Translations under genes and position numbers: made by a program
Notes under the pieces: model-generated
Told to the model about the DNA's origin: nothing
What the model saw: only the letters and a program-made list of their open reading frames with translations
Database searches by the model: none
DNA from: Ichthyophthirius multifiliis
Taxonomy: Eukaryota > Ciliophora > Oligohymenophorea > Hymenostomatida
Reading direction: 5' to 3'
NCBI RefSeq assembly: GCF_000220395.1
Contig: NW_004086589.1
Location: 1-20,563, forward strand
DNA length: 20,563 nucleotides
Shown: positions 11,966-20,563 of the stretch, one piece after another
Numbering within the stretch: the first letter of the stretch is position 1
Layout: each line of letters opens with the position of its first letter

Positions 11966-12595
11966 TATATGTATATAATATTTATATTATACTGCGCACA
12001 TATCTAATATTTTTTCGTTTTTTTATGGATTTAATATTATTACAGGTAACATTGATACTAACTCTTATCTTGAAATTTAACCTAAAGCATCTTGTTCTTT
12101 TAGAAAATCAAGATATTTCTTTTAAATTTTATATTTTTTTATTTTTATTTTACAATTACTTTAAAATCTTTATTTTTGCGTATTTCTAGATTTGGTAATA
12201 AAAATTAATATGCATATTCATCATTTAACCATTTAACTCTCTTTATATTTTAAAATATAAATATAATATTATTTATATTTTTTTATCTTAATTTTTTTTA
12301 CTTCAAATTGAGGATATTATTGTTCTATTAATTTTTATATTAAATTATTATTTTCACTTTATATTTATTTATAGTAATTAACTATTTTAATTTTTTTTCT
12401 TACTTGCTTTTATTTAATCTAAATGTAATTGGTAATTTTTAAGCACATGTCTTTTGTTTTAATTTTAAAATATATAAAAAAAGTAAAAAATACACAATAA
12501 AATTATTCCTTTTCTTCCTCAGGAATAGCTTTTATTTAAAGATAAAATTCAAGAAAATTCGATTTTAGTAAATATTATTAATCTTCTTTATTCAT
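10229..12595 (-). CDS. NSUN2: NSUN2/Trm4-type RNA cytosine-5 methyltransferase, two frame breaks
   Basis: A SAM-dependent enzyme; family members methylate cytosine-5 in tRNAs, and the nucleus is the usual site. Nine exons: 12595-12494, 12450-12404, 12356-12302, 12240-12160, 12118-11993, 11902-11657, 11616-11372, 11243-10720, 10690-10229, TGA stop. Motifs in order: LPITFRLNK, ISRQELVSMLP, ILDMCAAPGSK (SAM binding, about residue 137), SNDINKNRA, then the catalytic PCSGDGTIRK and YSTCSMNPLENEAVV with both family cysteines, then SMFPQENVDFCLRIHPHLNN, GGFFIAKF and a conserved C-terminal domain (IINCGIKV, QQGIIYFYDK). Two breaks disrupt the frame: two extra bases (or one missing) at 11694-11695 inside CDVPCSG, and one missing base in the A6 run 11536-11541 before KVGGQIVYSTC. 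Correcting both closes every phase at about 628 aa. Family identity is firm. Whether it is functional, miscalled or decaying cannot be decided here. Confidence 0.88.
10691..10719 (-). other. 29-nt intron in the NSUN2 gene
   Basis: A very short intron with GTTTTA donor and TTAAG acceptor. Reading through it loses the frame of the conserved IINCGIKV region downstream; removing exactly 29 nt restores it in phase 0. Confidence 0.7.
11903..11992 (-). other. NSUN2 intron splitting the SAM-binding motif, with (TA)n
   Basis: A 90-nt phase-0 intron divides the SAM-binding motif between CA and APGSK. Its centre (about 11915-11960) is pure TA dinucleotide. The donor is GTATAA and the acceptor TTAAG. 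Confidence 0.88.
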
Positions 12596-12704
12596 ATATA
12601 AATAAAAATATAATCAAATTATTTTATTTTAACACATATATAATTTTATATATATTTTTTTTTCGCTTTTAAAAATATAAAATTTGAATTTTTTAAAAAA
12701 AAAA
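12596..12704. promoter_or_regulatory. Short divergent promoter region
   Basis: Only 109 nt separate the start codons of NSUN2 (minus) and the plus-strand coiled-coil gene, so both promoters and 5' leaders must share this AT-rich segment. No specific element can be recognised; the role is inferred from gene orientation. Confidence 0.5.
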
Positions 12705-13433
12705 ATGTAAAAAATTTAAATTCCAATTTCTTAAAAAGAAGAAATATCTTTAATCCGTGAAAAAGGCTAAGAAATAATTTTAGAAATTGAACATGATTAT
12801 TTAATCGACCCGAACTTAAAAGAAGATAAAGAAATATAAAAAATATGTCAGCATTTTAAGCGAAAATTAAAATTATATTACAACTAAATCCTCTTAAATT
12901 ATTAAAACTACGTCGAATACGTTCCCGATGATGAACTAATGAAAAAAAGTAAACAAAAAGCCATTTAATATACTTAAGTAAATAAATAATTACTCGACAA
13001 TAACAAAGAAATGATGAGAAATCTAAAAGAAATTTCTTAAAAAAACGAGATTTTAAAAGACGAAATAAAATAAAATTTGCTAATTTATTTAAACGAAGAA
13101 ATCGAATAAATAAGAAATTAAATATAAACTAAGGAAAAATAAAATATTAATACAATAAGATTTAAAGACGAAAAAGGAAACGAAAAAGAAGTTGAAATAA
13201 ACAAATATATATCCCATATAATTTTCGAGTCTAAAAATAACATATAGAAGTTAATTAATGAAAACAATACTGAAAACCAAGAAGAAGAAGAACTTACATC
13301 TTTATTAGAAAAATAATTAAAAGATTATTAAAAAAACCTAAAAAATCATATTAGTAGAAATATTGAACTTTAATATGCTTTATAAAATGTAAACGAGTGT
13401 AATTTTGATATTCCTTAATTATAAATAAGATGA
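12705..13433 (+). CDS. Coiled-coil protein, unknown function
   Basis: The only plus-strand gene found: one exon, 242 aa, ATG at 12705, TGA stop. I do not recognise the family. The protein is highly charged and helical, with Glu/Lys/Gln-rich coiled-coil stretches (KQLLDNNKEMMRNLKEISQK, ILKDEIKQ, LTSLLEKQLKDYQKNLKNHI), no membrane segment and no signal peptide. A more ordered stretch lies in the middle (TIRFKDEKGNEKEVEINKYI). Codon use differs from most neighbours: C-ending and CG-containing codons (GAC, AAC, CCG, CGA, TAC, GTC) are frequent. The continuous frame with many TAA codons, and a TGA only at the end, supports a real gene. It ends 22 nt from the stop of the convergent RAD5-like gene. 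Confidence 0.8.
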
Positions 13434-13455
13434 AAATATACATATATATATATTA
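13434..13455. other. 22-nt gap between convergent stop codons
   Basis: The plus-strand coiled-coil gene and the minus-strand RAD5-like gene end tail to tail with only 22 AT-rich nucleotides between their TGA codons. Their 3' untranslated regions and polyadenylation sites must overlap or extend into the opposite gene. Confidence 0.85.
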
Positions 13456-16400
13456 TCATTAATTAATTAAATACTTAAAACATTCTAAATTAATTTCTTT
13501 CTTTTTATCTTTTTAGCAAGAAGCAATTGTTATTTCAAATAAATGCTTCTTTTCTTCATGTAATTTTATCATTCTTTCTTCTATACTATTTCTCATTATA
13601 AATCTAATTACATTTACATCCTTTTTTTAACCAATTCTATGTATTCTATCAACAGCTTATTCTTCTCTTTTTTTATATATATAGATATATATATATATAT
13701 TATATAATATATATATATATATATATATATTATTTAAATATTTAAATATATAATAACATATTTATAAAAATACACTGCCGGATTCCACCAAGGATCAATT
13801 AAAAATACATGATTAGCTCGAACTAAATTTAGACCTACACCTCCTGCTTTTAATGAAATTAAGAAAATTCTATAACTATCATCTTCATTGAATTTTTTAA
13901 TAACATCACTTCTTTATTTTTAATTAAGTGATCCATCTAATCTCTTTTTTTGTTTTATTATTTTATATAAATAATTATATTATAAATAAATATACTAAAT
14001 ATTTCATATTATTTTATTTAAAATCTATTTCAAATAAGTCAAACATGGCCAAAAACTAACTAAAAATTACACACTTATCATTCTTACTATTTAAAACATT
14101 ATTCAAATATTCAAAAACAGCATTCATTTTAGAACTTCTTTTGAAATTTTTCTCCACATCAAATCCAAACCTATACTTAATTAATTATTTAATTTCATAT
14201 ATACATACTTATTATCTCTTGGAACAGTCATAATATCATCTTTAGTAATATAACTTCTACAAGTAGGACACATTCCTACATTTTCAATAGACCTAATAGC
14301 ACATAATCTACAAAAAACATGCAAACATCCAGTTATAACTGCATCTTCCATTGAATCTAGACATACACAGCAATATTAAATATTTTCTTTTTATAAATCA
14401 TCAATAATATTATTAACATAATTCTTATTATTATTATTATTACTATTATTATTATTTTTATTATTTTTAACTTCAATTCTATTTTCATTGAAATTTTCAT
14501 CAAAGACAATTTCAAAAGCATTAATATTTTCCTAACTTTTCCTTTAAAAAGCCTAATAAAATCCCCAAATTTTCTCCTCCATTTTTTCTCTTGAAAAAAC
14601 ATCACTACGAGCCTAAATCATAAAAACATGGTCACAAAGTTGTCTTAATCTTAATAAAATTTCGAATACTTTCATATAATTAGTCAAAGCGATACCTTTT
14701 TCAATTAAACCATTGAAAATTTCCTATGACTTTTCCCTTACACAATTATAAATTTCCATTTCTTCCTTTGAAAAATCCACTAATTAAATTTACTATTTTT
14801 TCTAAGTTAACTAAATGATTCTATTTCCTTCTTAGTCGACACTATTTTTCGTCCTCCTCAACAAAATCGGCTATAGAACCTTCTAAACCATCTCCGCGTT
14901 TTCATTCACGTAATTATTCCACCAAGAAAAGTCACACCAAGGTTCATATTCCAAAAAACATACCAAAGAAAACACTTCTTCAACCTTATTCTATAATGGA
15001 GTTCCTGAAACTGCCCATTTATGTACTCCTTTCAATCCAAAAGCAGCTTTAGCTACTTGAACAATTCTCCCTTTAATATAATGTGCCTCGTCTAGTACTA
15101 TTCGATCCCATTTATACTTAAAAAGTTCCGAATTTTCAATTTAAAATTCTGATGATAATGTCCCATATGTAGTAAGTACTATATCATAATCTTCGAGTCC
15201 TTTTTTTCTTTGATTTCCATAATAAATAAAACATGAAATTGAGTTTTTCATAGAATGAGTATTTATTTCTTCCTCCCATTAAGAAATTAAAGTCACTGGC
15301 ATAACAATTAATGTGTTTCCCTTCTTTTCTTTTTTTTTCTTTTTATCCTAAAATTCAACATCTTCATCTTCACTTAAACTTTAATCTTCATTTTTCAACA
15401 TATTTTCTCTCCAAAATTTACCATAATGTATCAGAGATAAGACCATAATAGTTTTCCCTAAGCCCATTTCATCTGCCAAAATGCCCCCTCGACATTTCCT
15501 GCCGCCATTCTTAGGTATTTTTACCGAAATTTAACCTGAAAATGGGTTAAAAAACAATGAAAAATCGCCTTAGACTGCATATTCTTCCCATAAAGGATGC
15601 AGAATTCGACTATTTTTTTCCTATTTGTCATAAAAAAGCTTCCCTTCTCTAATAAGCATCCATGTGAGTGCTTATTTTTGATAATCATGCAATTCTGAGA
15701 CAAAACTTCTAGGTTTTTCAGTAAGATAAAGTTCCGAATGTGGGAATTCTGATGATGATACATTTAAAATATCCACAATTGATTTATTCGAAGAATTCTC
15801 TTTTTTTTTAACATTCAGTACGTTAATTAAAGCTTCTGTTTTTTTCTCCAAATTTGTCATAATAAATAACTTCCGGAAACAATCTTTTGTTTCCTTATAT
15901 ATTTTTAAAATTAAACCTTGTTTATTCTCCTCTTTCTCCTCCGCAAGTCTAGTAATTGGACTAGTAATGCAATTTCTCAAAAGCCAAATTTTCACCTTTA
16001 ATTTAATGGGAGAAAAAGTGCTCATTCTTTCCCCACAATCTTCAAAAAAGCACTCCGTATATATATAGTTTTTCTCCATTAAAGGATGCAAAACCTCCGA
16101 ATATTCACTATCGACTCTACCTATAGTTTTTTCTTGAAAAAGAAGACGTATTATGGTAGTTTTTAGTCGTTTTTATTCACTATTGGTTTCTATTTTTAAC
16201 TAAATCTCGTCTCCGGGGGACATTTCGCGCTTTTAAGAGGTTAATGAGTGTCCTAGGATTTATATTGTATTTAAAAATAAAGGAAATTATATAGGACTTT
16301 TTTATTTTTAAATTGAATTGGTTATTTATTCTTATTCTATTTTTTATTCTAAAGGATTAGATCTTTTTTTTTATAAAGCTTATTTTTTTAATAAAAAACT

Positions 16401-17006
16401 CTATTATGATTATAATAAAGGATTATTTTATTTTATATTTCTTTTTTCTTCTTCAAAATCGTTGTTATTTTTTTCTTATATTTTATATGAATTTTCTTAT
16501 ATTTTATATGAATTTTCTTAAATTTTTTATGAATTTTCTTACTATAGTGTTTTTTCTTATATTTATTGAATATTTTTTTATATATAAAGTGTATTTTCTT
16601 ATATATTTTATATTGAATTTTATATATTTTCTTAATTTTAAGTAGGAGAAAAAATGGAAGGTAAATAATCTAAGGATATTCCTGTTATTTCCTAAACTGG
16701 TTCAATTATTTTTTATTGTTTGGGAGGATTTTTGTAATCATCTTTTAATTATTTGATTATTTAATCAATTTTTTATTACTTTTTTTGGCCTTCATTTAAT
16801 ATTTTAAAAGCGTTTTTTGGTTGAATTTTCGGAGTTTAATTCTATGTATTTTGGCGGGATTTCTTTCTATCAGCTTGTTAAAAATAATAATTTAAAGACA
16901 ATTCTAAATTCCCTCTTCCCCATTCTAAATAACGCATTATTTCTTCGTCTGAACATTAATCATCTCCTATTATATTTATGAATTATTAATAAAGATCTTA
17001 AATCAT
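13456..17006 (-). CDS. RAD5: RAD5/HLTF-type HIRAN-SNF2-RING protein
   Basis: A DNA-dependent ATPase and probable E3 ubiquitin ligase. RAD5/HLTF proteins polyubiquitinate PCNA and remodel stalled replication forks in the nucleus. Four exons, 17006-14209, 14170-13996, 13943-13774 and 13666-13456, encode 1117 aa with all phases closed and a TGA stop. Domains in order: a UBA-like N-terminus ([20 protein letters not shown], residues 19-38); a Gln/Asn-rich linker with a seven-residue tandem repeat; a HIRAN-like domain (about 245-345, [20 protein letters not shown]); SNF2 helicase motifs [12 protein letters not shown] (near 515), VLDEAHYIK (near 638), AVSGTPLQNK and [10 protein letters not shown]; a C3HC4 RING inserted in the helicase (about 879-915, [21 protein letters not shown]); and the C-terminal helicase half ([44 protein letters not shown]). 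This order matches the RAD5/HLTF family, as does the length. All introns lie in the last quarter. The gene appears intact. Confidence 0.95.
13667..13773 (-). other. RAD5 intron 3 with (TA)n tract
   Basis: A 107-nt intron with GTATTT donor and AAAG acceptor splits the valine codon of the conserved NPAVEEQAVDR motif. TA dinucleotides make up much of it. Confidence 0.88.
16472..16541 (-). repeat. 21-bp tandem repeat encoding QENSYKI heptapeptides
   Basis: About 3.3 copies of a 21-bp unit lie in the N-terminal linker of the RAD5-like protein. Read in the gene's frame they give QENSQKI, QENSYKI, QENSYKI and a partial fourth copy. The unit length is a multiple of three, so copy-number change keeps the frame. 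Related QEN and IQ elements just upstream in the protein suggest an older expansion. Confidence 0.85.
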
Positions 17007-17513
17007 TTTTTTGAAAAAAAAAAAAAAAAAAAAATAATAAAAAAAAAATATTTAATTAATTTTTTTTTTATTTTTTATTTTTTTTTTTGAAGTTTATTGT
17101 ATTTTAAATAATTCTTTTTTACACAATGCAATAAATAAGAATTTTTCATTATATAAATATATATATATACAAAATAATTTTATATAATACACTTTACATA
17201 AATAAACATTATTATAAGATTTTATAAACGAAAATGAATTTAACTATACTTACATTTTTAAATAAAAATAAGTTTGTTTTTATATTTTCTAAATTTAAAA
17301 ATTACTACTATAAATGTTATAATTAGGTAAAGCAAAATAATTTTATTATTATTAAAACTAGACCAAAAATTAATGTTTTCAAAATAGCTTTTTTAGTTCC
17401 TCAAAAATTTAAAATCATTTTTTTTTTAAAATAATATATTTAATTTAATCTTTAAATATTAAACTAATGATAATAAGAAAATTCTTTATAAAAATTTCGA
17501 TTTAATGATTATT
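17007..17513. other. AT-rich spacer upstream of the RAD5-like gene
   Basis: About 500 nt with poly-A/T runs and no exon I can support. It should hold the promoter of the RAD5-like gene. Open frames without TGA exist, but TGA is so rare in this composition that they carry little weight. Confidence 0.5.
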
Positions 17514-17665
17514 TCAATAAAAAATATAAATATTTATTTATAAAAATCTAAAATTATCATTTATAATACATGTTTCTCTGTAATAATCTATTTTAAATGT
17601 TAAAAGAGTATTAATATATTCATCAAATTCATAAATTAGTATTTAAAAATTTCCATATTAATTTT

Positions 17666-17729
<64 letters not shown>

Positions 17730-18055
17730 TAAATATTTTTAAAAAAAGAATTTTTAATTAAATAAAAATATAATTTAAAAATTTATATTTAATTATTTGC
17801 AAAAAATTTCTAAATTTATAGTTGATTTAAAACACCTAATAGAAACAATCTAAAAGAAAAACTAATTATTTAAGCTTATACCCCCTTGTTCTACTTATAA
17901 ATATTTTCAATCCGAGCCCACTAAATTACATAAAAATTATTAAATTCATAAATTAATATTTACTCCAAAAAAAAAAAAATATCATTTATCTTTTATTAAT
18001 GATTAGAATCATACTATTAATCATAAATAGACTATTAAAATGAATAATAATTCAT
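17514..18055 (-). CDS. Possible small spliced gene, unknown product
   Basis: A tentative gene. From the ATG at 18053-18055 the minus strand reads MNYYSFQQSIYDQQYDSNHQ, then QILIYEF and VIQWARIENIYKQNKG, with residue use typical of ciliate proteins and unlike the surrounding spacer. This first exon would end at a GTATAAG donor near 17881. Downstream splicing is unclear. One consistent model uses a short second exon (VSIR), an intron carrying the TA tract 17669-17722, and a last exon ETCIINDNFRFL ending at TGA 17514-17516, for a protein of about 83 aa. No family is recognised and no domain is evident. A diverged copy of the QILIYEF segment lies at about 17620-17645. The first-exon signal is good; the rest of the model is weak. 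Confidence 0.4.
17669..17722. repeat. (TA)n microsatellite
   Basis: About 54 nt of uninterrupted TA dinucleotide, possibly inside an intron of the tentative small gene, in keeping with the intronic TA tracts elsewhere in the window. Confidence 0.9.
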
Positions 18056-18729
18056 TATCTTTATTATACATAAATAATAAATAAAATGAATATTTAATAA
18101 ACAAAATAAATATAATTAATATGTAATATTATTAATATTTAATTATATAATTTAAAAAATATTATATATATTATTAAATATTTACTAAATCATTTATTTA
18201 TATGATTAGATTCTTTTATTATTTTATTAAAATACATTCATTACTTTATATTATTTTATTTTGTTTGTTTGTTATTAAAAAAATGTTTTAAATATGATTA
18301 TTTGTTTATTATTCTAGTATATTTTTTTTTGTAATTATATATTTTATTAAATCTATTTTTTAGCTTTTATACAGACAACTATTAATTTTTTTAATTTAAT
18401 AAAATCTACAAAAATTTGATCTTTTTAATTAAAATTAATTATTTTAATAAAATCCTAAAAAAAATAAAATAAAACATAAAATTTAAAAATAAAAACAATA
18501 ATTTTAAATAAAAAAGTATTTTTTAAAAAATAAATATTTCGGGACTAAAAAAAATAATTTACAAAAATAAAATATATGAACAAAAAAAATATATAAATAT
18601 ATATATAAATATATATTTATATATATATTTATATTTATATTTATATATATATAAATAATATTTTATTCATAAAACAAAAAATATTATTATTTTATATATT
18701 AATTTATTAATAAAAAAATATAAAAAACT
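18056..18729. other. AT-rich spacer
   Basis: No coding or RNA gene signal that I can support. It contains short AT repeats, including an ATAT-rich palindromic stretch around 18590-18655, and should hold the 3' end of the MYB gene and the promoter of the tentative small gene. Confidence 0.55.
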
Positions 18730-19896
18730 TCATTATTAATCTATTTAATTAAATGCAGAAACACTACTAAATAAATAAAAAATAAAAAAACAAAAATTTC
18801 AAAAAAATTATTTACTTATTGATATTATTAATATAATTTTATGGTTTTAAATGTTTTTAAATCGAAAGTGTAAAATCTTTATAATTTTTACAAGAACTTC
18901 CAGTTTAAAATTGAGCAATTTCACAAAAATTAAGCATTTTTGAAGGACTTTCATAATTTTATTAATCTTCTTAACTATTATTTTTTTTATTTGTACTAAA
19001 ATTATTTGAACTTTTAACTAAAATATTCTATTAATTTAAAAATTCAAATGTGCAATCTTATAAAACTTTCTATTTTTCAAAAAACCCACTTTCTTTTTAA
19101 CTAACGGATTAAATTTTTTCTTTTTCAAAAAATAATTATTTTCTAAAATTTTTTCTTCTGTTTTCTAGAAATTCTCTTCCTCTTAAAAAGACAATTAACT
19201 ACCCAAAAAAATCATTTATAAACCTATTTTTTCTTCTTTATTTTTAGAATATTTATTCAATATTTCATTTCCAAAATTATTAAACTCATATTTTATCTAG
19301 TCTAATTTTTAATTAAAAGTTCCTAGTTTTTTCTTCATGCAACTATTCCAATGATTTTTTATAGAATTGTCTGTTCTTCCTTTTAAATATTTCGCAATTT
19401 CGGCCCATTTACTACCCATAGATTAATTAAATAAAAATAAAATCCATTCTTCATATTCGCTCCATTCACTTTTTTTTATATTTGGATTTAAATGATTATG
19501 CCATCTAATAATTATTTTATATTTATTCATTTTAATTTTATATTTTTTTTTATTATTTTACCTTTCACGGCATTATTTTCCGATTCTTTCATCTAAATGA
19601 AAAGCTATAAAACTCCATTTTTAAGGCCCATATTGGTTTACTAATTTTAAAAGAAATTAATCTTCTTATAATGTCCAAGGTCCTTTAATTATTTTTTATT
19701 GATAATATTTATTTATTTTTACTTTTTTTGCATTGTTAAGGAGGTTTTTTGTTTTTTATATGTAAAGCTATTTAATTATTTTTTTATAATAATTGATATA
19801 TATATTACCAGAATGAATATTTTTTTTATTATTAAATCCTTATTATTATTTTTAAATTTTATTTTCTTATTTTTATAATTTACTTTATTTTACCAT
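18730..19896 (-). CDS. R2R3-MYB DNA-binding protein, one frame break
   Basis: A probable nuclear DNA-binding transcription regulator with two tandem MYB repeats. Exons: 19896-19562, 19504-18816 and 18766-18730. The first repeat starts at [20 protein letters not shown] and runs through [18 protein letters not shown] and HNHLNP; the second is [40 protein letters not shown]. Regularly spaced tryptophans and the NHLNP and [11 protein letters not shown] signatures are very close to animal c-MYB repeats 2 and 3; no repeat 1 is seen upstream. A 57-nt intron splits the arginine codon of RERW. After the repeats comes a Lys/Glu/Asn-rich tail. In it the frame shifts by -1 at an A6 run (19127-19132), after NNYF and before FEKEK; adding one base closes all phases at 353 aa with TGA. 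The start ATG is uncertain because the frame stays open upstream. Confidence 0.85.
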
Positions 19897-20563
19897 TTGT
19901 ATTTATTCGAAAAGTATTTCTTTAGTTTTTTGTTTTATTAATATTAAGTTTTCTTTTTTATTTGTTATTTTTTAATTTTTTACAAGAACTATGTTTTTCT
20001 ACTTAATATTGCAAAATAAATAAATAATTTATAATATTATTTTAAAATTAAGGTTTTTATAAAATTCAAATAAATTAATTGATTTGTTTAATTTTTTAAG
20101 GGCATAAAACACATTTGTTAAGTTAATTAAAATTTTGGAAATTAAAAAAAAAATATATTATAAAAATTATTTTTAGTAAATATTTATTATTAAAATGTAT
20201 ATTATTTTAGTTAATTATTTATTTATTTTAAAAATATAATAAAAATATATATCCTTTAAAAACATTAAAGATAATAATAATTTTATATACAAAAATTATA
20301 ATTATTTATAAAATAAAATATGTAAGTTATATATAAATAAAATATTGTTAATCAAAACTTATTAAAATTATGGTTATCTTTATTATGATAATAAGATAAT
20401 ATATAATATTATATATATATATATATATTTTTAAAAAATATAAAAGGAAAAAAATAATTTATGAAATATTTTATTAAGATAAAATATAAATCAAAATATA
20501 GAGAAACTTGTTAATTAGTATTTTATTAGGAATTATGATTATATATATAAAATAAAAATACAT
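19897..20563. other. AT-rich upstream region of the MYB gene
   Basis: About 670 nt with no clear gene. The minus-strand frame of the MYB gene stays open into this region, so an extra N-terminal segment or exon cannot be excluded. The last 150 nt are A/T runs and short AT repeats with nothing I can name. Confidence 0.5.

Noticed and set aside
10229-12595. Calling NSUN2 a pseudogene outright
   Set aside because: Upstream and downstream exons, splice sites and the stop are intact and highly conserved, and similar single-base breaks occur in neighbouring genes, so sequence error is at least as likely.
14357-14605. Minus-strand Ile/Lys-rich open frame
   Set aside because: It is an out-of-frame shadow of the Asn-rich linker before the RING finger in the RAD5-like gene.
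16318-16645. Two plus-strand Phe/Tyr-rich open frames
   Set aside because: They are antisense to the repeat-bearing N-terminal linker of the RAD5-like gene; the hydrophobic composition simply reflects T-rich DNA.
17221-17260. Possible U1-like snRNA start (ATACTTACA)
   Set aside because: Only nine bases match and no stem structure or Sm site could be seen; expected by chance in this composition.
17881-17940. Possible tRNA or other structured RNA because of a GC-richer patch
   Set aside because: The TTCAATC T-loop-like string has no complementary stem, and the patch is better explained as a coding exon on the minus strand.
20461-20540. Plus-strand short frame starting MKYFIK
   Set aside because: It is about 25 codons long, with no conservation cue and the composition of spacer.
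1-20563. Mobile elements, CRISPR arrays, bacterial promoters or terminators, telomere repeats
   Set aside because: None seen: no transposase-like reading frame, no spaced direct repeats, no G4T2-type telomeric tract, and the gene structure is eukaryotic.

Overview
The window is protein-coding nuclear DNA of a ciliate. TAA and TAG sit at conserved glutamines (SGTPLQNK, RIHRIGQKK and KQCRERW all need them), and every gene whose end could be resolved stops at TGA. This is the ciliate nuclear code (table 6), so standard-code reading frames are fragments or antisense shadows here. Extreme AT content, (TA)n tracts and short GT..AG introns suggest an oligohymenophorean such as Ichthyophthirius or a relative of Tetrahymena; the species is an inference. 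No internal eliminated sequences are evident in the exons, so the DNA looks macronuclear.

Layout, low to high coordinates: (1) 173-4043 minus, M14 cytosolic carboxypeptidase, 8 exons; (2) 5087-7452 minus, CFAP52/WDR16 axonemal WD40 protein, 7 exons, 626 aa; (3) 7737-9326 minus, NIMA-related (NEK) kinase, one exon, 529 aa; (4) 9467-10087 minus, unknown 158-aa coiled-coil protein, 3 exons; (5) 10229-12595 minus, NSUN2/Trm4-type RNA m5C methyltransferase, 9 exons; (6) 12705-13433 plus, unknown 242-aa coiled-coil protein, one exon; (7) 13456-17006 minus, RAD5/HLTF-type HIRAN-SNF2-RING protein, 4 exons, 1117 aa; (8) 17514-18055 minus, tentative small gene; (9) 18730-19896 minus, R2R3-MYB protein, 3 exons. 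The remaining DNA is AT-rich spacer.

The first three genes read as a cilium set: tubulin side-chain deglutamylation, a doublet-microtubule protein, and a kinase family that controls cilium length and stability in ciliates. The next genes serve RNA modification, post-replication repair and probably transcription. There is no operon structure; adjacency may be chance.

Four reading-frame breaks are visible inside otherwise well-conserved genes: one in the carboxypeptidase tail, two in the methyltransferase core, one in the MYB tail. Three are single-base deficits at or near A/T homopolymers, and splice phase elsewhere closes exactly if one base is restored. Sequencing or assembly indels are the simplest reading; real pseudogenisation or -1 translational frameshifting remain open. 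All exon coordinates were derived by hand from splice consensus, phase and family conservation.
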